Shown here: piece after piece, positions 34,044-40,840 of the stretch
Layout of the letters: each line of letters opens with the position of its first letter
How positions within the stretch are numbered: the first letter of the stretch is position 1
Origin: Lachnospiraceae bacterium
GTDB lineage: Bacteria; Bacillota; Clostridia; Lachnospirales; Lachnospiraceae
Direction: 5' to 3'
Assembly: GCA_017465845.1 (NCBI GenBank)
Contig: JAFTVH010000127.1
Span: 1 to 40,840 of the forward strand
DNA: 40,840 bases
Program-made: the position numbers and the translations under genes
The notes under the pieces: generated by a model
Database searches by the model: none
What the model was told of the DNA's origin: nothing
What the model saw: only the letters and a program-made list of their open reading frames with translations

Positions 34044-35738
34044 CTACTTATACATACGATCGTAGACAGTTTGAACTACTTCCAGCCATTCATCCAGACC
34101 TATTTTGTCAATTTCCTTAAGATATGCATCCCACTCTGCATCAATATCAAGATTACCGTTCAGGAAAGATGCTCTGCATTCCTTCACATAGTTAATGAGA
34201 CTGAGTGCAATATCTGAAATCTGATCTTGTTCGTCTGAGGTGTAATTCAGCACGGAAGCAACTTCCTTCGGATTATGTCCGCTGGTTTGATACAGGGTCA
34301 ATGCCGCATTCAGGGTTGACTTATACTTATCGATATTTTCCGGCTTATTTGCCAAACCATTTGCAATACCATATTGACGTACATAAGGACCAACCTGTCT
34401 CCAGCAATGGTTCTGTGCTTCGGAGCTGCCCCAGAAAGTACCGTCATCATATGCAACGATAGAAAGATCAAAGCCCTCTACTGCAGCCACATATTCCTCC
34501 GGTTTTTCTAAGTTTTTCGCATAATCCCAGTTCACACCTTCTTCGCCCCAACGCTGGGTGATACCCATATGTTCACTGCTAAGCAGGTCACCAAGACGGA
34601 AAGCCGCTTCCGGGTTCTCACAATTTGCAGTAACCACATAAGATACCTGTGCTGTTGAAGGTCTGTATGTAGCGAAGTTCACTCCATCAGGTCCGGTTAA
34701 AGAATCAATACCGATATAATCCTCTTTATATTGTTCCGTATTACCTTTTCCCATGGCAACGAAAGAAAATACAGGATTATTTTCAGCAGCCAACAATGCC
34801 TTAAACTGATCACTATCCATAGTCAGACTTTCAGAAAGAATCAATCCTTCATCAAACAGATTGTGGATGTACTTTAATCCTTCTTTCCACTCATCCGTAT
34901 TAAAAGCAGCTGAAACGACACCATTTTCGATAACCTTAAATTCGGAGTCACCTGCATATACAAATGCATTCATCAGGTAATTAAAATATCCGGTGAAATC
35001 CTTTGTATCACCTGCTAAAGGAATTTCATCTGCTTTGCCGTTTCCGTTTAAGTCAGTTTCCTTAACCTTCTTCAAAAGCTCATAATATTCCTCTGTAGTA
35101 GTGGGAACATCCTCTCCCAAAGCATCCAGATAGGGTTTATACATCCACATCTTGTGCGGATATTCATTACCGTACGACTGGTTAAATGTAGCAATACCAT
35201 AAATATTATTATCCGGGCTGATAATCTGTTTGGTATATTCCGTTCCGGTTCGCTCATAAGCTTCCATAATATTTGCAGCCAACTGCGGATCATTGTAATA
35301 ATCAGTTAAAGGAAGGATAGTCTCCGCCTGTGCGTATTCCCAAATCTGTCCATTAGAAAAGTTACAGATAATTACGTCAGGCAAATCTTCAATATCACCT
35401 ACCGTCAGAGCCATGTTAACCTTTGTACTATAATCAGCGGAGGGTTGAACTTCAAATTCCAGATCCAGATTGCCCTGCTCTTCCAGCCAAAGGGTCATTG
35501 CATTAGTCTCCCAATCCTCAACCTGAAGAACTTCTGATACCCAGATAGTCAGCTTATCAGGTTCTTTATTCTCCTCTGATACTTCTGCCGCGTCACTTCC
35601 GGTTTTGGTACTTTCCACGCTTCCTGCTGATGATGTTTCCTTCTGGCTGCTTTCGTCTGCTTTGCCTGATCCACATCCGGCCAGTGCAGAAATGCTGAGT
35701 GCTGTAGTAATAAGCAATGCTACCAGTTTTTTCTTCAT
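34044..35738 (-). CDS. Sugar ABC transporter substrate-binding lipoprotein (second importer)
   Basis: A 564-residue lipoprotein. Signal peptide with lipobox LAGC (Cys22), Ser/Glu-rich linker, then a large LplA-like solute-binding domain. Only the general family is shared with the lipoprotein at 8680; they are not close duplicates, so two different oligosaccharides (or sizes) are likely. ATG preceded by AAAAAGGAGG. It is the first gene of the long metabolic operon and is transcribed divergently from the membrane-anchored AraC regulator. Confidence 0.93.
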   Translation of the reverse strand: MKKKLVALLITTALSISALAGCGSGKADESSQKETSSAGSVESTKTGSDAAEVSEENKEPDKLTIWVSEVLQVEDWETNAMTLWLEEQGNLDLEFEVQPSADYSTKVNMALTVGDIEDLPDVIICNFSNGQIWEYAQAETILPLTDYYNDPQLAANIMEAYERTGTEYTKQIISPDNNIYGIATFNQSYGNEYPHKMWMYKPYLDALGEDVPTTTEEYYELLKKVKETDLNGNGKADEIPLAGDTKDFTGYFNYLMNAFVYAGDSEFKVIENGVVSAAFNTDEWKEGLKYIHNLFDEGLILSESLTMDSDQFKALLAAENNPVFSFVAMGKGNTEQYKEDYIGIDSLTGPDGVNFATYRPSTAQVSYVVTANCENPEAAFRLGDLLSSEHMGITQRWGEEGVNWDYAKNLEKPEEYVAAVEGFDLSIVAYDDGTFWGSSEAQNHCWRQVGPYVRQYGIANGLANKPENIDKYKSTLNAALTLYQTSGHNPKEVASVLNYTSDEQDQISDIALSLINYVKECRASFLNGNLDIDAEWDAYLKEIDKIGLDEWLEVVQTVYDRMYK

Positions 35739-35852
35739 ATACTACTTCCTCCTTTTTCATTTTCCTTATTCATTTTTTGATCTTACAATTTCGATTTTAC
35801 TTCATGCGCATTTGTTTTCTATCACCCGACATGTCTCTCTCGTGATGATTCC

Positions 35853-35881
35853 AGTATAATTAATATTCGTCATTTTCACAA
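35853..35881 (-). promoter_or_regulatory. Promoter of the second importer/metabolic operon
   Basis: Minus strand: -35 TTGTGA (35881-35876), 17-bp spacer, -10 TATACT (35858-35853), about 115 bp upstream of the lipoprotein start, leaving a long untranslated leader. The whole intergenic stretch 35739-36043 contains this promoter, the divergent one, and no gene. Confidence 0.7.
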
Positions 35882-35982
35882 GTTTCCATATGGCAAGATA
35901 CCTGAATAAAAGAAAGGTTTTCTTTTTTTCATGTCCTTTCCGAACTTCCTATGCGTTTTGCCGGTTTCCGGGGAAAATTAAA

Positions 35983-36011
35983 TTGAATCTGCCAAAATTT
36001 ATTGTTATACT
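35983..36011 (+). promoter_or_regulatory. Promoter of the membrane-anchored AraC regulator gene
   Basis: Plus strand: -35 TTGAAT (35983-35988), 17-bp spacer, -10 TATACT (36006-36011), 32 bp before the chosen start codon. Confidence 0.75.
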
Positions 36012-36043
36012 TTTCTAAGATATTAATGGAAAGGCTGATTGAT

Positions 36044-38158
36044 ATGAATAAAAAAATACGTACCATATTTGCCCAAAACAACCTGCTGCAAATTGTAAGC
36101 TGCTTTCTCATATTTGCCATCCTGTCGAATCTCATTTATATTCCCTGCTACTTTTACGTTATGGATATCAATCGAAAGAATGTGATAGACCATCAGCAAT
36201 ATCAGTTGGAAAACGGCATGCAGACACTCAATGCCTCTATGGATGCCTTTTTCAATCTGACCAATGCTCTGTCATCCAAGAAAGATTATCGGACAACCTA
36301 TTATCGCCGATCCGATTTTGATGATATGACTCTGGACAGCATACGCAAGACAGTAAATGCCTACCTTCTTCCGTTTGACTGTATCACAGAATCCGGACTT
36401 ACTATGGGGAATACCCTTCTTTTTACCAAAAACAGAATTTATTACGATCTGGAGCCATTATCCTGGCAGCACTATTTTTCCTGTGACAGGGAGAATTATT
36501 TAGATGAATTTTCCGGTACCTACTGTGTGCTGCCTGCTGCAACCTTTTCTACCGTTGACCAGTCAGTAGACTATGAGGCTATCACCATAGGCTGGCGCTG
36601 GCGCAAAAAGAATAATACCTACTTTTTCGCCCAATATCCGTTAAATAAGCTTTTTTCTCTCTTTGCCAGCAATGAAGTTCTGGACTCCTGTTATCTGGCA
36701 GTGTATCGCGGCGACACCCTTTTAGCAGAAAGCGGCAATGCCCTTACAAAGAATTACGAGACGTTGACCACCACCAGCAGCAACCAGCTGGGAATCAGTG
36801 TTGTCCTGCAGCTTTCAGACAGCTATATCCAACAGGACCTGGAAAATATGACAAAGCTTATCTGGATCTTTATCACTGTTGTCCTGCTGGCAGCACTCCT
36901 GTGGATTCTTGTTTTTTCCCTGTTGCTGTGGCAGCCCTACCGAAGCATCAGCCGGGCACTCTACAATACCGGTCACCTGCAGACGGATCCTACTGACAGA
37001 ATTTTCACAGACGCTTTGGTTTCCGGCATTACCAAGCTTGGTAATCAGGTGTCCGACTATAAACAAATCGTAGAAGCCCAGAAAGAACGAAATCGTATTC
37101 ACATTTTTGAAAAGGCTCTTTACCGGGGGCTGTACGGTGAGGAGGCTCGCGCAGCCTTCTATAATGTTTTTCCTGATTTTCCGGCAAAATGGCAGCTGGT
37201 GCAGCTTCAATACGCCTCAGATGACGGTACCATATCATCAGATATGATGCAGCCGCTTCTCATTAAACAGCTGCAAAACTATTGGAAAAATCTGTTCCTG
37301 CTTCCGCAAAATCAAGATACCTTGCTTGTATTGCTTCCTCTGATTAAAGAAGAAACCGATCATGAAAAGATGAAAAATCTGAGCAGTCTGGTCAGACAAC
37401 AGCATCATTTTTCCGTCAGTGTTATTTTCAGCAGGGTATATGAGGATCCGGCATTCCTTGTGGATGCGCTTCAGGAACTGGAATACGAAGGCTTTTCCAT
37501 TGCTCCTCAATCAAAGAGCTTCTCTATCTCCATTCAGCAGCTTCAGGCTATCTACTCTGCACTGCAATGTGGGGATGCCAAAACTGCAATTTATGCTTTA
37601 AAGAACAGCACTGCCAAACTGCTGGCAAACGACGACCAGTTTACCGCCAAATACTCCTACCGCATGATAAGCTACGTCCTTGTCCGCCTGAAGCTGGAAA
37701 ACAACAATATTATAAATGTCCCGATTCCACCATACAGGCATGATGACATACATAAGCTTTTTGAGGAAGAACTGCCACAGTGCTTCACACTCATTGCAGA
37801 ATGCCTGAAGCAGCAGCATGTGGAACAAACCGAAAAGCTGGATCAGGATATCCTTGACTTTATCCAAGCTAACCTTGCTAACCAGCAGCTCAGTGTAACT
37901 CTGGTGGCGGAACAGTTCCACATCTCTGCTCCTACTCTGCAGAAGCGGATGAATGCCTGCTCGGAAATGACGTTCTCAGCCTATGTGGAACATGCGCGAA
38001 TGGAAAAAGCAAGGCAGTTGTTGAGGGATACCAATCAGACGGTGCAGGAAATTGCGGAGGCTGTGGGATATATCAACTCTAATTCTTTCTACAAGGCATA
38101 TAAGAGGTGTTTTGGGGAGCCGCCGCTTGCTTATCGGAACCGTGCGGGGGAAATATAG
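36044..38158 (+). CDS. Membrane-anchored AraC-family regulator with extracellular sensor domain
   Basis: About 704 residues: transmembrane helix at about 15-37, an extracellular domain of about 235 residues, second transmembrane helix at about 272-298, a cytoplasmic region, and a C-terminal AraC double helix-turn-helix (QLSVTLVAEQFHISAPTLQKRM and VQEIAEAVGYINSNSFYKAYKRCF). It combines sensing and DNA binding in one chain. Start at 36044 is chosen for GGAAAGG about 9 bp upstream; longer in-frame starts at 36002 and 36026 exist. Divergent from the second importer operon, which it probably controls. Confidence 0.9.
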   Translation: MNKKIRTIFAQNNLLQIVSCFLIFAILSNLIYIPCYFYVMDINRKNVIDHQQYQLENGMQTLNASMDAFFNLTNALSSKKDYRTTYYRRSDFDDMTLDSIRKTVNAYLLPFDCITESGLTMGNTLLFTKNRIYYDLEPLSWQHYFSCDRENYLDEFSGTYCVLPAATFSTVDQSVDYEAITIGWRWRKKNNTYFFAQYPLNKLFSLFASNEVLDSCYLAVYRGDTLLAESGNALTKNYETLTTTSSNQLGISVVLQLSDSYIQQDLENMTKLIWIFITVVLLAALLWILVFSLLLWQPYRSISRALYNTGHLQTDPTDRIFTDALVSGITKLGNQVSDYKQIVEAQKERNRIHIFEKALYRGLYGEEARAAFYNVFPDFPAKWQLVQLQYASDDGTISSDMMQPLLIKQLQNYWKNLFLLPQNQDTLLVLLPLIKEETDHEKMKNLSSLVRQQHHFSVSVIFSRVYEDPAFLVDALQELEYEGFSIAPQSKSFSISIQQLQAIYSALQCGDAKTAIYALKNSTAKLLANDDQFTAKYSYRMISYVLVRLKLENNNIINVPIPPYRHDDIHKLFEEELPQCFTLIAECLKQQHVEQTEKLDQDILDFIQANLANQQLSVTLVAEQFHISAPTLQKRMNACSEMTFSAYVEHARMEKARQLLRDTNQTVQEIAEAVGYINSNSFYKAYKRCFGEPPLAYRNRAGEI

Positions 38159-38197
38159 ACATTAGGGAGCATATTTACATTTATTCTAATTCTTCAA

Positions 38198-38227
38198 TTT
38201 ACAATCTCCCCTGTTCTAAGGTATAAT
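38198..38227 (+). promoter_or_regulatory. Promoter of the DUF3990-like gene pair
   Basis: -35 TTTACA (38198-38203), 18-bp spacer, consensus -10 TATAAT (38222-38227), 33 bp upstream of the ATG at 38261. Confidence 0.75.
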
Positions 38228-38260
38228 AATTATAACGTAAAAGATTGGCAGGTGAGCAAA

Positions 38261-38914
38261 ATGATTTTATATCATGGTTCCAAATCAGGAATTAAAGGGC
38301 AGATAGCACCGGGCAGCAGAGAAAGGTGTGATTTTGGTAAAGGTTTTTATTTAGGAGATATGCCTGAACAACCTCAAGGTCTGATAGCAGAACATAAAGA
38401 CCACGTATTCTACGAGATAGACTTTCAGCCGGAAGGATTAAATACAAAAGAATTTGGAGATGATTATGCAGACCAGATAGACTGGGCATTATTCATAGCG
38501 TACAACCGTGATAAAACACTTTTCACCGGCAACGACATCTTAATCCAAAAATACGAGATGTACAATAATACTTATGATGTAATCATAGGGTTAATCGCGG
38601 ATGATAGCATGATCCCCACTTTAACCCAGTTTTTCAACGGTGATATTTCCGACAAAGTAATGTTGGAATGTTTAAAGATGGTCCGGCTTGGAAAGCAGTA
38701 TGTGTTAAAAACTGCAAAAGCGTGCAGTAATGATCATATAAAAATCATTAGCTCCAGGACATTAACATTCAAGGAGAAAAAAATGGCAACTGCTCAAGCC
38801 AGTCATCGAAAAGACAGAATGTCATCAGAATTAAGTGCTATAAAGGCAAGATACAGAAGAGATCCATCGGTAAAATATTTCGACGAAATCATCGAGGAGT
38901 GCAATAAATGTTAA
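38261..38914 (+). CDS. DUF3990-like protein, putative ADP-ribosyltransferase-type toxin
   Basis: About 217 residues. The N-terminus MILYHGSKSG with a following DFGKGFYLGD is the signature of DUF3990-type proteins, a family related to ADP-ribosyltransferase folds and found in toxin-antitoxin-like pairs. The C-terminal 50 residues are basic. Start ATG at 38261 has AGGTGA 5 bp upstream; a GTG three codons earlier lacks a site. It overlaps the next gene by 7 bp and has its own promoter, so it is independent of the sugar locus. Catalysis and toxicity are inferred from the family, not shown. Confidence 0.72.
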   Translation: MILYHGSKSGIKGQIAPGSRERCDFGKGFYLGDMPEQPQGLIAEHKDHVFYEIDFQPEGLNTKEFGDDYADQIDWALFIAYNRDKTLFTGNDILIQKYEMYNNTYDVIIGLIADDSMIPTLTQFFNGDISDKVMLECLKMVRLGKQYVLKTAKACSNDHIKIISSRTLTFKEKKMATAQASHRKDRMSSELSAIKARYRRDPSVKYFDEIIEECNKC

Positions 38915-39342
38915 AAAAAATCAATAATTATGATTTGTGTGTATGTGATATGTCCGGGAATGTATTTAAACTGTCGGTTGAACGAGGGTATGATTCCAGA
39001 AAATTTATTGAAACGCTGATGAATTCCGATTTAGGGCAGATGCTTTATAAAAAAAATATACTGGGTGAATGGTTATCAGACACTTTTGTAATGGAAGGTA
39101 TCGAAAATGAACTTCATCCAATTCAGGGCGAGGTGTATAATGAAGAATTCATGTACTGGATCGGTTACCTGTTCAAGTACTGGGGAATTATATATGAAAA
39201 TGAAACTGCAAAGGATATGATTACGCAGGCACCGATAGATACACTATTAGCAAGCTATATAGGATTACATGTCATGTTTTTTGATGATGTGATACTAGAA
39301 CTAAAGTCGATATATGAAGAAAAGAAAGAGAATCGGAGATGA
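38908..39342 (+). CDS. Partner protein of the DUF3990-like gene, putative antitoxin
   Basis: A 144-residue, overall acidic, probably helical protein I do not recognise. ATG at 38908 has GAGGAG 8 bp upstream and overlaps the upstream stop, so translation is coupled. A small unknown gene tightly linked to a DUF3990-type gene suggests an antitoxin or cofactor, but no antitoxin DNA-binding motif is visible. Followed by a bidirectional terminator. Confidence 0.55.
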   Translation: MLKKINNYDLCVCDMSGNVFKLSVERGYDSRKFIETLMNSDLGQMLYKKNILGEWLSDTFVMEGIENELHPIQGEVYNEEFMYWIGYLFKYWGIIYENETAKDMITQAPIDTLLASYIGLHVMFFDDVILELKSIYEEKKENRR

Positions 39343-39378
39343 TGGAATGAACCACTCTCCGAGTTCATGCTTTAACCG

Positions 39379-39419
39379 AAAAAGAACAGCTATACATCTC
39401 TGCATACCTGTTCTTTTTT
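39379..39419. terminator. Bidirectional terminator between convergent genes
   Basis: Hairpin with AAAAAGAACAG (39379-39389) and CTGTTCTTTTT (39408-39418). T-runs are present after the stem on both strands. It serves the DUF3990-like pair (+) and the alcohol dehydrogenase gene (-), which ends at 39441. Confidence 0.9.
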
Positions 39420-39440
39420 ACAGCACGCTCTACCTTCCTA

Positions 39441-40610
39441 TTAATAACAACTCTCAAAAATCGCTTTAATTACATCATAATCCATATCAACATAACTCTT
39501 GACGCTTCTCTGCTTTCCAAAGGTACACAAGTCAGCCAGTTTGTCCATGCAATCGCCCTCAATACCGAAATCACGCAGTCTCACCGGCATGCCCAAAGAC
39601 GCAAAGTACTCCGCCATTCTTTCGATACCCAGCACTGCCGCCTTCTCATCATCAGCCTCAGTTACCTCCCAGACACGTCTTGCAAACTGTGCAAATCTTG
39701 GTATATTATACCGATAAACGTATCTGCCCCATGCAGGGAACAGTACAGCAAGTCCCGCCCCATGTGCAATATGGTCAAACTCGCCGCTGAGCGCGTGCTC
39801 CAACTGATGCACAGCCAAAGCATTCTCTCTTCCGCAGCCTGTCAGATCATTATGAGAAAGACTTGATGCCCACATCACCGTAGCTCTCGCCTCATAATCA
39901 CAGGGATTCTCCATTAAAACTTTACCTGCATCCACCACTGATTTCAAAAGACTTTCTGCAATCCTGTCAGTCAGGTCTGTAGGGTCGCACACTGTAAAAT
40001 ATCTCTCCATAGTGTGGGCCATAATATCCACAACACCGCAAGCTGTCTGGTATTTATCCACCGTATAAGTAAGCTCCGGGTTACAGATAGCGAACTTACA
40101 TCTGTTGAAGTCGCTGTTAAAACCTCTCTTCATGTTCAGTTCCAGATTGGTAATCACCGCTGAAGAGCTCATCTCGCTGCCTGCTGCCGCCAGGGTAAGC
40201 ACACAGCCTACGGGCAGAGCCTCTGTGACAGTACTTTTCCTCGTTGGAAAATCCCAGGGATTGCAGTCGCTTGCAGCTCCTGCTGCAGTATATTTACAGG
40301 AATCGATGACGCTTCCGCCGCCTACGGCAAGAATCATCTCCACCTTTTCCTCCTTTGCCAGCTTCACCGCCTCACGCACAAAAGTAATCTTGGGATTCGG
40401 TTCCACGCCTCCCATTTCCACTACTTCAATGCCGCTGGCTGTAAGAGAAGCCATGATTTCATCGTATAAACCGCTCTTTTTGATGCTTCCTTTTCCGTAT
40501 TGAAGCATAATTTTCTTATAGCCGTACCCTTTGATGATCTCTCCGACTTCTCTTTGCTTCCCTTTTCCGAAATAAACCTTTGTCGGTGCATAGTATATAA
40601 ACTCCTGCAT
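39441..40610 (-). CDS. Iron-containing alcohol dehydrogenase (butanol dehydrogenase/YqhD-type)
   Basis: A 389-residue group III metal-dependent alcohol dehydrogenase. GGGSVIDSCK binds NAD(P)H; the iron or zinc ligands lie in VVDIMAHTMERYF (Asp, His) and in AVHQLEHALSGEFDHIAHGAG (two His). Full length for the family. Its N-terminus YYAPTKVYFGKG is characteristic of BdhA/YqhD relatives, which reduce aldehydes to alcohols with NADPH or NADH. A weak promoter (GTAACA-N17-TATAAA) lies at 40633-40661. Not obviously linked to the sugar locus. Confidence 0.93.
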   Translation of the reverse strand: MQEFIYYAPTKVYFGKGKQREVGEIIKGYGYKKIMLQYGKGSIKKSGLYDEIMASLTASGIEVVEMGGVEPNPKITFVREAVKLAKEEKVEMILAVGGGSVIDSCKYTAAGAASDCNPWDFPTRKSTVTEALPVGCVLTLAAAGSEMSSSAVITNLELNMKRGFNSDFNRCKFAICNPELTYTVDKYQTACGVVDIMAHTMERYFTVCDPTDLTDRIAESLLKSVVDAGKVLMENPCDYEARATVMWASSLSHNDLTGCGRENALAVHQLEHALSGEFDHIAHGAGLAVLFPAWGRYVYRYNIPRFAQFARRVWEVTEADDEKAAVLGIERMAEYFASLGMPVRLRDFGIEGDCMDKLADLCTFGKQRSVKSYVDMDYDVIKAIFESCY

Positions 40611-40632
40611 TGTAACCCCGTCCTTTCTTCTT

Positions 40633-40661
40633 TTTATATCATTTATTGTAAACTATGTTAC
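40633..40661 (-). promoter_or_regulatory. Possible promoter of the alcohol dehydrogenase gene
   Basis: Minus strand: GTAACA (40661-40656), 17-bp spacer, TATAAA (40638-40633). A moderate match, located between the group II intron end and the gene start. Confidence 0.45.
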
Positions 40662-40702
40662 TACCGATGTCCAGCTTAATTTGGCAACGCACATTAAGGG
40701 CA

Positions 40703-40840
40703 ATCGAGTAGGGGAGATTTTCTCTCCCCTCTCACACCACCGTACGTGCCGTTCGGCATACGGCGGTTCAATATAACTTCAAAGCGTGACGCTCATTGTA
40801 GTAGTCAAGACAGCTTACAAGCCCCGCTTTTGCTAAAACC
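40703..40840 (-). mobile_element. Group II intron, 3' end (continues beyond the window)
   Basis: Minus strand, reading inward: the C-terminal end of an intron-encoded protein, then a 34-nt domain V (40768-40735) with arms ACCGCCGT/ACGGTGGT, an upper stem TGCC/GGCA closed by a GAAC loop and a CG bulge, then a domain VI-like hairpin GGGGAGA/TCTCCCC (40711-40729) and a 3' end near CTACTCGAT (boundary about 40703, uncertain). The domain V sequence and the protein tail are typical of bacterial group II introns. It lies upstream of, and in the same orientation as, the alcohol dehydrogenase. Confidence 0.85.
40768..40840 (-). CDS. Group II intron reverse transcriptase/maturase, C-terminal fragment (partial)
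   Basis: Only the last 23 codons are in the window, ending LVSCLDYYNERHALKLY before a TGA at 40770-40768. A tail with YYNERHALKLY is typical of bacterial intron maturases, and the stop codon directly abuts domain V as expected. The N-terminal part lies beyond position 40840. Confidence 0.78.
   Translation of the reverse strand, partial: VLAKAGLVSCLDYYNERHALKLY

Overview
The window looks like a chromosomal segment of an anaerobic, low-to-mid GC Clostridia, most likely a gut Lachnospiraceae. The pointers are YesN/YesM-type and membrane-anchored AraC regulators, LplB/LplC-type sugar ABC permeases paired with lipoproteins, consistent AAGGAG-type ribosome binding sites, and a surface protein ending in an LTGD sorting-like tail. 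This assignment is inferred from gene families; no ribosomal RNA or taxonomic marker is present.

The core (about 2.5-38.2 kb) is one large carbohydrate-utilisation locus, nearly all on the minus strand. In order of transcription: (i) 35738-24783 holds a sugar-binding lipoprotein, two ABC permeases, an SDR dehydrogenase, a glucarate-dehydratase-like enolase-superfamily enzyme, a divergent GH10-like hydrolase, a second enolase-superfamily enzyme, an RraA-like aldolase, a second SDR and an UlaG-like metallo-lactonase, closed by a terminator. It is divergent from a membrane-bound AraC regulator at 36044-38158. (ii) 24630-12352 holds a BNR/sialidase-like propeller protein, two SGNH esterases, a 2115-residue surface beta-helix protein, a deacetylase-like protein, a zinc-ribbon protein and a third SGNH esterase. 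(iii) 12253-8680 holds a second ABC importer (two permeases, then its lipoprotein). (iv) 8556-2492 holds a YesN/YesM two-component system, a heparinase II/III-like lyase and a GH88 unsaturated-uronyl hydrolase.

Taken together the locus reads as a system for an acetylated, uronic-acid-containing polysaccharide. Polymer would be bound and cut at the surface, imported as oligosaccharides by two importers, deacetylated, cleaved by lyase plus GH88, and the acid sugars processed by a cytoplasmic set of dehydrogenases, lactonase, dehydratases and an aldolase. No sulfatase is present. The substrate is not determinable from sequence alone. A striking regulatory signal is a pair of direct repeats (TTTTGTGT, 20 bp apart on the + strand) placed identically 7 bp upstream of the predicted -35 boxes of modules (ii) and (iii); this is a good candidate for the YesN operator.

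Flanks: at the left is a YtrA-type GntR repressor/ABC transporter operon with a clear promoter-operator and terminator, separated from the locus by a small decayed reading frame. At the right are a two-gene DUF3990-like (ADP-ribosyltransferase-like) putative toxin-antitoxin pair, an iron-type alcohol dehydrogenase, and the 3' end of a group II intron (maturase C-terminus, domain V and a domain VI-like hairpin) running off the window edge.
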